Assembly: GCA_005878325.1 (NCBI GenBank)
Contig: VBMR01000170.1
Span: 1 to 9,569, forward strand
DNA length: 9,569 nucleotides
Source of the DNA: Methanobacteriota archaeon
GTDB taxonomy: Archaea; Thermoplasmatota; Thermoplasmata; RBG-16-68-12
Direction of reading: 5' to 3'
A program made the translations under genes and the position numbers. The notes below the pieces were generated by a model. The model was given only the letters and a program-made list of their open reading frames with translations, was not told the origin of the DNA and did no database searches. Of the stretch, positions 1 to 5,833 are shown piece after piece. Position 1 is the first letter of the stretch, and every line of letters starts with the position of its first letter.

Positions 1-503
1 TCCGGCCCGGCGAGCTGGGTCGCATACGAGTCTTCGTCTGTCAGGCCCACCTTCCACTTGCTGAATCCCCCCGTCACGGACCGGGCCGCCGAGCCCGCGC
101 CCCGGCGGGCGAAACGGGAGAGGTCCTCATGGCTGAGCCGCAGTCCCGCCGCGTGCGCGGCGGCCACCGCGAGGGCCGCGAATCCCGAGGCGCTCGCCCC
201 GAGACCGATGTTCGACGGGAAGTCGTTTTCGGACGCCATGCGGAACGGCTCGCGCAACGAGGCCTTCTCTCGAATCGGGTCCACGACGGCCCGGATCCGC
301 TCCATGTCACGGGCGCTGACGTCGCGGTCGTCGATCGTGGCTCGGTCCCGCGGGACGCCGCCGAACTCGATGGTCGTGCGTGTCATCAGGGGGGCGGTGC
401 ACACGCTGATCGAGTCATGGAACGGGAGTCGGAGGATCGGGTCCGCGAGGCCGTGGTACTTGATCAGCCCCTGGATCGGATGGGCGACCGCGGTCGCCTT
501 CAT
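1..503 (-). CDS. mvaD: Mevalonate-pathway decarboxylase (phosphomevalonate/diphosphomevalonate type), N-terminal 167 residues, cut by the window edge
   Basis: GHMP-fold ATP-dependent decarboxylase of the mevalonate pathway, with the 3' end outside the window. The N-terminus reads HPIQGLIKYHGL (residues 8-19), followed by LPFHDSISVCTAP (26-38), a signature I recall from haloarchaeal and Thermoplasmata members rather than from bacterial or eukaryotic enzymes. The glycine/serine ATP loop is NIGLGASASGFAAL (98-111), and a GSAARS element lies at 137-142. Lys15 and Arg141 match the Lys and Arg of the decarboxylase Asp-Lys-Arg triad; the Asp would lie beyond the edge. Retention of Lys and Arg argues against the Thermoplasma mevalonate 3-kinase branch. 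The start is well fixed: GGAGG lies 7 bases upstream, and ATGA overlaps the HAD gene's stop. Substrate (5-phosphate, 3,5-bisphosphate or 5-diphosphate) cannot be decided here, but an IPK gene nearby favours isopentenyl phosphate as product. Family is fairly sure; exact reaction is inferred. Confidence 0.85.
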   Translation of the reverse strand, partial: MKATAVAHPIQGLIKYHGLADPILRLPFHDSISVCTAPLMTRTTIEFGGVPRDRATIDDRDVSARDMERIRAVVDPIREKASLREPFRMASENDFPSNIGLGASASGFAALAVAAAHAAGLRLSHEDLSRFARRGAGSAARSVTGGFSKWKVGLTDEDSYATQLAGP

Positions 504-1237
504 CGGAGCCCCTCCAGGACCGCGGGCAGATCTCCATGGTCCCGGATCTCGCCGTCCGCGCGGTCCGTCGACGCGCCGGGCCAGAAGCCCGTGTTGAACC
601 AGACGGTCCGCATGCCGACCGCCGCGGCCCCAGCCACGTCCGCGGTCACGTCATCTCCGACGTGGACGACCTCCTGCGGCGCCAAGCCGAGGCCATGGAG
701 CGCAGCCCGGAAGATCCGGGGATCCGGTTTCCGCAGGCGTAACTCATCCGAGTACCCGCGGAATCGGAAGTGGCGACCGATCCCCAGGTCGTCTTGGAGT
801 TGGCTCAGGTACCGTCCCCAGCTCCGTCCTGTGTTCGAGATGAGTCCGATCGCGAGGCCTCGGGAGGCAAGGGTGGCCATCGTCGCCTCGAGGTTCGGGA
901 AGATTTGCGGCCGGCGGTCCAAGATCGCGCCGCCCAGGGCGTCCGCCACCGCGGGGACGAGGGCGGGGTCGTTCGGATCGAGTCCCGCGAACCGAAGGAA
1001 GAGGTGGATCTGCTCTTCGGAGGACAGCTCGCGATGGAGCGCCCAGTGCTCCTCGAGGACCTGGCCCTGTCGCTCGTACGCATCCCGGAGGATGGACGGC
1101 TCGAGGTCGACGCCGCGTTCGCGGAGCCGGGACCCCAAACGCGAGAGGCGCAGGTCCCGCAGGGGCGCGGCCTCCTCCCGTGGCGGGATCACGGCGATCG
1201 TCCCCCACCAATCGAACGTCACGCCTCGGATTGCCAT
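500..1237 (-). CDS. HAD-superfamily hydrolase with an atypical motif I (FDWWGT)
   Basis: A 245-residue soluble HAD-fold protein. Motif I is FDWWGT (8-13), giving nucleophile Asp9. Motif II is ISNTG (133-137), motif III Lys170 in RKPDP, and motif IV GDDVTAD (194-200) with Asp195/Asp196 for Mg2+. A roughly 90-residue mostly helical cap lies between motifs I and II (C1 type). The usual second Asp of motif I (DxD), the general acid/base in phosphatases, is Trp11. That occurs in haloacid-dehalogenase-like and some uncharacterised archaeal HADs, so phosphatase activity should not be assumed. The gene follows archease by 7 bases and overlaps the mevalonate decarboxylase start by ATGA, so the two are probably translationally coupled. 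Upstream of its ATG there is only a weak AGGG. Family is certain; the substrate is unknown. Confidence 0.9.
   Translation of the reverse strand: MAIRGVTFDWWGTIAVIPPREEAAPLRDLRLSRLGSRLRERGVDLEPSILRDAYERQGQVLEEHWALHRELSSEEQIHLFLRFAGLDPNDPALVPAVADALGGAILDRRPQIFPNLEATMATLASRGLAIGLISNTGRSWGRYLSQLQDDLGIGRHFRFRGYSDELRLRKPDPRIFRAALHGLGLAPQEVVHVGDDVTADVAGAAAVGMRTVWFNTGFWPGASTDRADGEIRDHGDLPAVLEGLR
511..515 (-). promoter_or_regulatory. Strong Shine-Dalgarno for the mevalonate decarboxylase, inside the HAD gene
   Basis: Minus-strand GGAGG lies seven bases before the ATG at 503, within the last codons of the HAD gene. It is the clearest ribosome-binding site in the window. It fixes the decarboxylase start and supports reinitiation at the ATGA overlap. 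Confidence 0.7.
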
Positions 1238-1244
1238 GGAATCC

Positions 1245-1649
1245 CTAGATGTCGAAGATGACCTCGGCGATGCCCTTCTGCGGATCGACCATCAGCCGGT
1301 GGCGGGTCACGGCCTTGATGGCGACCTTGAGGGCGTGCCGGGTTTTGTCGATCCGCTCGCCGCGCGCGTGGCCGAGCATGGTGGTGCCGGCGACTTTCGC
1401 ATCGAAGGAGGAGAAGAGGAGTCGGTCCGTCTCGTGAACGTACAAGAGTTCCGTGAGCCATCGGAGGAGGAGCGTCGGGATGTCGTCCGCGGTCAGGCGG
1501 ACCTCGACCTCTCCCACAGCCTCGAGGTTCGACAGATCGGCAATCAGGCTGAACATGCCTTCCGCGGCGTTCACGAACAGCTCGTCGAGGGTGTGGCCGT
1601 AGGCCCGGACCCCCACGTCGGCGGTGTGCTCGAATTCCTCGTATCGCAC
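1245..1649 (-). CDS. Archease
   Basis: A 134-residue archease, a small metal-binding protein that activates the RtcB tRNA ligase and has been reported to assist tRNA m5C methylation. Family signatures visible: FEHTADVGVRAYG at residues 6-18 (His8, Asp11), LLLRWLTELLY at 60-70, IKAVTRHRLMV at 111-121, and a C-terminal VIFDI whose Asp133 is the expected metal ligand. I chose the GTG at 1649 (VRYEEFEHTAD) because family members begin here and the length fits the usual ~140. The open frame extends to an ATG at 1778, but that stretch is proline-rich and overlaps the end of queE, so it is not convincing. No clear Shine-Dalgarno precedes the GTG. The gene lies 44 bases after the queE remnant and 7 bases before the HAD gene. 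No rtcB is in the window. Confidence 0.9.
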   Translation of the reverse strand: MRYEEFEHTADVGVRAYGHTLDELFVNAAEGMFSLIADLSNLEAVGEVEVRLTADDIPTLLLRWLTELLYVHETDRLLFSSFDAKVAGTTMLGHARGERIDKTRHALKVAIKAVTRHRLMVDPQKGIAEVIFDI

Positions 1650-1693
1650 GGCGATGTGAAACGCGGGCGCCGGATGAATCTTCTCGCGGGCCG

Positions 1694-1912
1694 TCAGATG
1701 CCTCGTTCGCGGCCCGGCCAGATCATCTTGTGGAGCTGGACCTGGAGCCGCACCGGGAGGCGGTCCTCCAGGATCCAACCGGCGAGTTCCGCGGAGTCAA
1801 GCCCCTGCGAGACCTTGTGAGCGGGGACGACGGGCGAGAACAGGATCGTCCTCGCCCTTGTCGGGTACGCGGACAGGACCCGCTTCGCGAAGTCGTAGTC
1901 GTCGGGGCCGTA
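1694..1912 (-). pseudogene. queE: Out-of-frame C-terminal remainder of queE
   Basis: Read from about 1912 in a different frame from the N-terminal part, this gives 72 residues beginning YGPDDYDFAKRVL and ending LQVQLHKMIWPGRERGI before a TGA. The E/D-D-Y-x-F/W-A-K helix and the closing Q-L-H-K-x-I-W...RG(I/V) are typical of the QueE C-terminus, so this is the rest of the gene and not chance. There is no start codon or ribosome-binding site placed to express it separately. N- and C-parts together make about 199 residues, short of the usual 210-245. The break therefore involves loss of an internal piece, not just a single-base indel. It could be a real pseudogene or an assembly gap; the sequence alone cannot tell. 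Confidence 0.75.
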
Positions 1913-2291
1913 CGTCGATCTCGCCGTCCGTCTCGATGGAATGAAGGAATGCATCTGGGAGGCTCCGGACGGCAGCGGCGATCGCGCGAGCCTGCAGGAG
2001 GGGCTCTCCGCCGGTCCAACATACCGCGTGGATTCCTTCGGCCCCCTCGGCGGTGGGCCTCGCGAGCGCCCGGACCCGGCCGACGACGTCGGGCACGGAG
2101 GCGCGGGTGAACTCGCCTCCCTCCACCGCGTACATCGAGTCGCACCACACACACCGGAGATTGCACGTGTAGAGGCGGACGAAGATGGTTGGGAGGCCGA
2201 CGAGAGAGCTTTCTCCTTGGATCGAGACGTACATCTCATTTAGGAGAAACTCCTCCTTCTCCCGAACCCTCGCGGGCGCCTCCATTTGCAT
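1797..2291 (-). CDS. queE: 7-carboxy-7-deazaguanine synthase QueE, N-terminal part; frame lost near 1911
   Basis: QueE is a radical-SAM enzyme that converts 6-carboxytetrahydropterin to 7-carboxy-7-deazaguanine, the step before QueC on the way to preQ0 and archaeosine. Residues 1-127 are good QueE: YVSIQGESSLVG (21-32), PTIFVRLYTCNLRCVWCDS (34-52) with the CX3CX2C cluster at Cys43/47/50, WTGGEPLLQ (92-100) and SIETDGEIDV (118-127). After residue 127 (about 1911) the frame becomes Arg-rich and unlike the family, ending at 1797. The true QueE C-terminus continues in another frame (separate entry). The expected middle segment, about 35-45 residues carrying a D-x-K-x-P-S-S-type motif, is in neither frame. 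The ATG at 2291 fits a leaderless promoter; ATG 2285 is an alternative. As sequenced, the product is unlikely to be active. Confidence 0.8.
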   Translation of the reverse strand: MQMEAPARVREKEEFLLNEMYVSIQGESSLVGLPTIFVRLYTCNLRCVWCDSMYAVEGGEFTRASVPDVVGRVRALARPTAEGAEGIHAVCWTGGEPLLQARAIAAAVRSLPDAFLHSIETDGEIDVRPRRLRLREAGPVRVPDKGEDDPVLARRPRSQGLAGA

Positions 2292-2315
2292 CGAGGGCCG
2301 ACCGATGGAACTTCG

Positions 2316-2327
2316 GCTCTTAAGTGT
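2316..2327 (-). promoter_or_regulatory. Possible TATA element for queE, overlapping the queC stop codon
   Basis: The minus strand carries CACTTAAGAGC across the queC TAA stop. The core TTAAGAGC is identical to the element before IPK, and it lies 30 bases from the queE ATG at 2291. It could give queE its own leaderless transcript inside the run. Part of it is fixed by queC coding sequence, so coincidence is possible. Confidence 0.35.
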
Positions 2328-3021
2328 TCGTCGGTGCGTGCGTCTCGTATGGAAGGGGATCGTCGATGCCGGCTTCGCGGAACCCCTTTAAGCGGAGCTG
2401 GCAGGAGTCGCAGACTCCGCAGGCTTTCGCCCGACCGTGGTAGCAGGACCATGTCAGGGCCCAGGGCACACGGAGGCGTTCCCCTTCGCGGACGATGTCC
2501 GCCTTCGAGGACCGGATGAGCGGTGTGCGGATCTCGATCCCATTGCCTTCGACGCCGCGCTTTGTGCCGAGGCGGGCGACCTCCTGGAAGGCTAGGTAGT
2601 ACTCCGGTCGACAATCGGGATAACCTGAGCTGTCGACGGAATTGGCCGCGATTACGATTGCGTTGGCCCCGTTCGACTCCGCGAATCCGAGGGCGTACGA
2701 CAAGAGGATCGTGTTTCGGGCAGGCACGTACGTGACGGGGATGCCTTCGCCAATTTCCTGGAGGCTCCGACGGACGGGGACGGCTACGCGGCGGTCGGTC
2801 AGCGCAGAGCCGCCGATGGCCCTCAGGTCGATCCGAACGATCCGATGATCTTTCACGCGGAAATGGGAGGCGACCCGTTTCGCCGCCGTGACTTCCTTCC
2901 GATGTCGTTGGCCGTAGTCGAAGGTCACGGCGATGACGTCCGTTCCGGCCTTCCGGGTCATCGCAAGGGCCGTGGAGGAGTCCATTCCACCGGAAAGGAG
3001 GACGATCGCCGTGTCGACCAT
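2320..3021 (-). CDS. queC: 7-cyano-7-deazaguanine (preQ0) synthase QueC
   Basis: QueC is an ATP-dependent ligase that turns 7-carboxy-7-deazaguanine and ammonia into preQ0, the precursor of archaeosine at tRNA position 15 in archaea. Taking the start at 3021 gives 233 residues. The PP-loop is SGGMDSS (10-16). TFDYGQRH (33-40), YVPARNT (98-104) and DCRPEY (136-141) are family blocks. The zinc site is Cys193, Cys201, Cys204 and Cys207 in CYHG...CGVCDSC. All key residues are present, so the gene looks intact. An ATG 12 codons upstream (3057) is possible, but the 3021 ATG begins the canonical MVDTAIVLLSGG. It also overlaps the preceding VOC gene's stop as TGATG, indicating translational coupling. 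queE follows after 28 bases. Confidence 0.95.
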   Translation of the reverse strand: MVDTAIVLLSGGMDSSTALAMTRKAGTDVIAVTFDYGQRHRKEVTAAKRVASHFRVKDHRIVRIDLRAIGGSALTDRRVAVPVRRSLQEIGEGIPVTYVPARNTILLSYALGFAESNGANAIVIAANSVDSSGYPDCRPEYYLAFQEVARLGTKRGVEGNGIEIRTPLIRSSKADIVREGERLRVPWALTWSCYHGRAKACGVCDSCQLRLKGFREAGIDDPLPYETHAPTNT

Positions 3022-3449
3022 CAGGGGCCGTAAGTCCAGCCCTGGCAAAAAGACCATGCGATGAGGGGCGCCACGCGCCGATGCCCTTCCGTCCCCTCCG
3101 CCGGCTCCTCGAGCAATCCAATCTCGTGGCCCTCCGGGTCGTGCAAGTAGGCGACCCGACCGTAGGGCCGGTTCGCGGGAGGTCCGAGGAACTCCGCCCC
3201 CTTCCGACGGAGGTCCTCATACGCTTTCGCGAGATCATCGACGGCGAAGACAACGAACCCCTCAGGGGCCTCGCGTACTCCCTCGATCGGGTACCGATGG
3301 ATGGCGAGCCGCACGCTCCCTCCATCGAAATGGATGACGTGCGGCTCCTCGAGGAGGACCGGGAGTCCGAGGATTCCGGAATAGAAATCCTTCGCCTGGG
3401 CGAGGTCCTTGGAATACAGCACGACGCCTTCGAGGATCAACGACGCCAT
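3021..3449 (-). CDS. VOC (glyoxalase/bleomycin-resistance fold) protein lacking canonical metal ligands
   Basis: A 142-residue single-repeat VOC protein with two beta-alpha-beta-beta-beta halves. The first (residues 5-55) has VVLYSKDLAQAKDFYSGILG; the second (64-115) has FVVFAVDDLAKAYEDLRRKG and ends in YLHDPEGHEIGLLE. Glyoxalase I-type enzymes place a His/Gln on the first strand and a Glu in the D-P-x-G-x-x-I-E strand. Here those sites look like Gly8/Val9 and Gly111, so classical glyoxalase I chemistry is doubtful; a binding or non-metal role is possible. Residues 117-142 form an extra tail, partly Gly/Arg-rich, then hydrophobic. The gene sits 47 bases after dph2, and its TGA overlaps the queC ATG. 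A TATA-like CCGTAAAGAGG lies about 34 bases upstream. Fold confident; substrate unknown. Confidence 0.85.
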   Translation of the reverse strand: MASLILEGVVLYSKDLAQAKDFYSGILGLPVLLEEPHVIHFDGGSVRLAIHRYPIEGVREAPEGFVVFAVDDLAKAYEDLRRKGAEFLGPPANRPYGRVAYLHDPEGHEIGLLEEPAEGTEGHRRVAPLIAWSFCQGWTYGP

Positions 3450-3496
3450 GGACTCCGCGCGCCCGAAGGCGAATGGCCCTCTTTACGGTGCCGTCC

Positions 3497-4471
3497 TCAG
3501 GCCCGGATTTCGTCGAAGACGTAATCGTCCCACGGCCGCTCGCCCAAGACGATCTCGAATTCCTGCGGGGTCAGGATCGGCTCCTTGTATTGCAGGACGT
3601 CCTCGATCGCGATCCGCGGACAAGCCGTATTGACCCAAGCGTCCACGCGATATCCTTGGAGGAGCTCCGGCGAGACGAGGTCCATCAGGAACAGATGGGC
3701 CTGTTTCCCGTACTTCTGCGCGAGGGCCTTCAGATCTCTCGCGAGGTCCATCCTCGCTTGGCCGATCTTCTTCGACACGATGATCCCGAAGATCTGCGCC
3801 TCCCGGGCCCGCGCGATGGCAGCGTGGCGCTGTCGGAGCACGCGTTCTCTCACATCGCGGAGGTCTCGTGCGGTGCCCCGCTCTGGATCGGCGATTACCA
3901 CGGGCTTGTCGGGCACGAGGATGGCGACGCCCAACGGGTGGAAGTCGCCGGTGCCGATGTATAGGTAGCCATCGACGTCCTCCTCGATGACGGTCGCGGC
4001 GTGGTAGTCGCAGCCGAGGAGCTGGCCGGCGTAGGCGACCCTGCGGTCCGGTTCCCCGATTCGCACGGTGTGGCCTTTCGCCTCCAAATGGTCTCGGATC
4101 GCGGGCAGCCAGTGGCGGAACTGCGTCGTCGTCAGGAGGCCGATCCGCTTCGGGAGGATCCGCTCCGCGGCGTCGACGAAGTCCATCGAGGCGAGGGGTG
4201 GCCCCGGGAGATCGTAGAAGAAGACGCCGTGGTACCGCAGGTGGGGCATCGGCGCGTGGCCTAGGTGGACGATTAGGTCGACGGGCATGTCAGCGACGTC
4301 GCAGGCGCCGAACGAGGGATCTGCCGAAACGAGGCACGTCACTCCCGTCTTCCCCTCGATCTCCTGCGCCAACTCGACGGCCTTCGTGCGGAGGCCGACC
4401 GGGAACTGGAGCCCGACCGTCTTCGCGTTCCGTCCTCGGATGACCTCGAGGAGCCGGTCCGTCTCCGCCAT
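3497..4471 (-). CDS. dph2: Diphthamide biosynthesis enzyme Dph2 (2-(3-amino-3-carboxypropyl)histidine synthase)
   Basis: Dph2 uses a 4Fe-4S cluster and SAM to generate a 3-amino-3-carboxypropyl radical and attach it to the conserved His of elongation factor 2, the first step of diphthamide synthesis. The archaeal enzyme acts as a homodimer. The 324-residue length fits archaeal Dph2 (about 330-340). All three cluster cysteines are present, one per repeat domain: Cys57 in SFGACDVAD, Cys154 in LLGCDYHAA and Cys284 in NTACPRIAIED. LQFPVGL (21-27) and GDFHPLG (175-181) are also typical. The ATG at 4471 (MAETDRLLEVI) matches the family N-terminus; the open frame upstream of it overlaps the membrane-protein gene and is not coding. 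The gene lies 38 bases after the membrane protein and 47 before the VOC gene, in one direction with the L10e cluster. Confidence 0.95.
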   Translation of the reverse strand: MAETDRLLEVIRGRNAKTVGLQFPVGLRTKAVELAQEIEGKTGVTCLVSADPSFGACDVADMPVDLIVHLGHAPMPHLRYHGVFFYDLPGPPLASMDFVDAAERILPKRIGLLTTTQFRHWLPAIRDHLEAKGHTVRIGEPDRRVAYAGQLLGCDYHAATVIEEDVDGYLYIGTGDFHPLGVAILVPDKPVVIADPERGTARDLRDVRERVLRQRHAAIARAREAQIFGIIVSKKIGQARMDLARDLKALAQKYGKQAHLFLMDLVSPELLQGYRVDAWVNTACPRIAIEDVLQYKEPILTPQEFEIVLGERPWDDYVFDEIRA

Positions 4472-4509
4472 GGGAGCGGAGAGGGGCAGTGCGTGGGAAA
4501 AACCTGTCC

Positions 4510-5184
4510 CTAGTCGTTGGGTGGATTGCGCCGGGCGGCCACCAAGACCCCCGCCAGGACGCTGCCGGGGCCGACGAAGAGCAGGGGAATGAGGTTCGGT
4601 GGGCGCGTGAACCGATGGACGCACTCTCCTTCGCGGAACGGCAGGGGATGCCAGCCTTCCTCGGGATGTCCGACGAACCCGCTCCCGTCGCAGGTCTCGA
4701 ACTCTGCCGAGGCGCGCGCGGCGAACCCGAGGCCTCCAGAGACCGTGAGGTTCGCCAACCGATCCGAGCTTTGCCGCCACAATCGGTAGAGCGTGGTGGA
4801 GTTCACGCCTTCCCCACCCGAGAGGCTGAGCCCCGGTGGGATTCCACTCCGGGGCTCGAGACCAACGAGGGTCGTCGAGTTCGAGAAGCGGACGCGCCCG
4901 CTCCCTGTCCCCGTGATGTTGATCCGCGTCCCATAGGGAGTTTCGATGGATCCCACGACCGCCACGGACCCTGAGGTCGTCCAGGGCATCGAGAGGCCCG
5001 GATGGGGGATCCACAAGGTCCATGCCACGCCATCCGGCGCGGTCACGCCGACCCGGTACTCCCATTCCACCGACCAGGTGAGGTTGAGGAACGCGAAGAA
5101 TCCCCCGAGGACCAAGAAGACGATGGACACAAAGGTTGCGATGACGAGCAACGGGCCCCGGACCATGGGCATGGGGCAACGCAT
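4510..5184 (-). CDS. Small two-pass membrane protein with a sequon-rich extracytoplasmic domain (unknown function)
   Basis: I do not recognise the family. With the ATG at 5184 the protein has 224 residues. A hydrophobic segment at about 11-33 (LLVIATFVSIVFLVLGGFFAF) reads as a signal anchor. Residues 34-195 are polar, beta-like and Gly/Ser/Thr-rich. A second hydrophobic stretch at about 197-216 is followed by AARRNPPND, suggesting a cytoplasmic C-terminus and both termini inside. The loop carries five N-glycosylation sequons (Asn34, 89, 102, 128, 145) and two cysteines (165 and 188) that could form a disulfide. Starts at 5172 and 5166 are also possible: an AT-rich CACAAAATTCACAAAG upstream would place transcription start near there. 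The gene sits 35 bases after L10e and before dph2. The amino-acid pattern supports a real gene, although its link to the neighbours is unclear. Confidence 0.75.
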   Translation of the reverse strand: MRCPMPMVRGPLLVIATFVSIVFLVLGGFFAFLNLTWSVEWEYRVGVTAPDGVAWTLWIPHPGLSMPWTTSGSVAVVGSIETPYGTRINITGTGSGRVRFSNSTTLVGLEPRSGIPPGLSLSGGEGVNSTTLYRLWRQSSDRLANLTVSGGLGFAARASAEFETCDGSGFVGHPEEGWHPLPFREGECVHRFTRPPNLIPLLFVGPGSVLAGVLVAARRNPPND

Positions 5185-5219
5185 CTCGGCTCGATGCGCT
5201 TTGTGAATTTTGTGAGTCC

Positions 5220-5729
5220 TCAGCGCTTCGTCGGCCGCTCGATCTCGATCCGCCAGGGCGTCGGGAGCTTCACGCCCCCTTTCCGGAGGGCTACCTTCGC
5301 GTCCGCGACGTGCTCTTCCGTCGTCGAGATCGTGAAGATTTTCATGCCCGGCTGAACCCGCGCCGCCGTGCCGACCGCGGCGCCGAAGGCGGCCCGCATT
5401 CCTTCGGAGATTCGGTCTGCGCCCGCACCCGTCGCGATCTTGTTCTCCCGGAGGACATTGTGCGGGTACAGCCGCAGCTTCAGGTGATACGCGTTCCCCG
5501 CCTTCTTCACGATGTAGCGGTTCGCGGAGATGCGGGCCGATTCGAGGGCGATGTGACGGATCTGGCACTGCTCCTCCGCGACCAGGTGAACCTTGACGGG
5601 GAAATCCGTCTTCAGGTCCCCGATGTCGAACTGGCTGATCCGGATGCCCGGGACGCCGCCCATGTATCGCTTCTGGGCATACGCCTGCCCGCGGATCTCT
5701 CGATACATGCTCCCCGGTTTGCGCGTCAT
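5220..5729 (-). CDS. rpl10e: Large-subunit ribosomal protein L10e (uL16)
   Basis: A 169-residue archaeal/eukaryotic L10e, counterpart of bacterial L16, which binds 23S rRNA near the peptidyl-transferase centre and the A-site tRNA elbow. The start MTRKPGSMYREIRGQAY matches the family, and YMGGVPGIRISQFDIG (22-37), HNVLRENK (about 94-101) and AAFGAAVGTAARVQPG are conserved blocks. The length is normal and no disruption is visible. The ATG at 5729 lies about 33 bases from the centre of a TATA-like GGTTAAATAG, implying a leaderless or nearly leaderless mRNA. It is the first gene of the long minus-strand run and probably drives expression of at least the following membrane-protein and dph2 genes. 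It diverges from the isoprenoid operon. Confidence 0.95.
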   Translation of the reverse strand: MTRKPGSMYREIRGQAYAQKRYMGGVPGIRISQFDIGDLKTDFPVKVHLVAEEQCQIRHIALESARISANRYIVKKAGNAYHLKLRLYPHNVLRENKIATGAGADRISEGMRAAFGAAVGTAARVQPGMKIFTISTTEEHVADAKVALRKGGVKLPTPWRIEIERPTKR

Positions 5730-5756
5730 GGTCGAAGGGCGCTCGAAGGGGCGGGC

Positions 5757-5767
5757 GCTATTTAACC
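5757..5767 (-). promoter_or_regulatory. Archaeal TATA box for L10e
   Basis: On the minus strand the intergenic region holds GGTTAAATAG, preceded by a purine-rich AAGG that could serve as BRE. Its centre (about 5762) lies about 33 bases from the L10e ATG, so with the usual 25-27 base spacing transcription would start within a few bases of the start codon. No Shine-Dalgarno is seen, which agrees with a leaderless transcript. It is one of the few A/T-rich patches in this GC-rich stretch. Confidence 0.6.
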
Positions 5768-5790
5768 CTTGTCGGCTCCGTGCTCCGAGC

Positions 5791-5806
5791 GAGAAATCAT
5801 TAAGAG
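5791..5806 (+). promoter_or_regulatory. Archaeal BRE/TATA element for the IPK-isomerase-prenyl synthase operon
   Basis: The plus strand reads GAGAAATCATTAAGAG, a purine-rich BRE-like part followed by TTAAG centred near 5802. The IPK ATG is at 5834, about 32 bases away, which predicts a leader of only a few bases. This is the same geometry as the L10e promoter on the other strand. The two boxes are about 40 bases apart, so TBP/TFB complexes on them might hinder each other. Confidence 0.5.
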
Positions 5807-5833
5807 CGTCGCGCGGGTGTCGCACGAATCGAG

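Noticed and set aside
1650..1778. N-terminal extension of archease to an ATG at 1778
   Set aside because: The extra 43 residues are Pro/Gly-rich, overlap the queE C-terminal coding sequence, and are absent from the family.
129..1820. 563-codon open frame on the plus strand
   Set aside because: It lies antisense to the decarboxylase, HAD and archease genes, its product is Arg/Ser/Pro-rich with no motif, and long antisense frames are expected in GC-rich DNA.
3022..3057. Longer QueC start at 3057
   Set aside because: The ATG at 3021 gives the canonical N-terminus and a TGATG junction with the VOC gene; the 12 extra residues resemble nothing in the family.
2240..3325. 361-codon minus-strand frame overlapping queC and the VOC gene
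   Set aside because: Same strand but a different frame from two clearly real genes; very Arg-rich translation.
4498..4502. T-run on the minus strand between the membrane protein and dph2 as a terminator
   Set aside because: Only five T residues with no supporting context; dph2 follows within 38 bases in the same direction.
5185..5568. Upstream extension of the membrane-protein frame to 5568
   Set aside because: It overlaps L10e in another frame and is Arg-rich; the hydrophobic N-terminus begins just after 5184.
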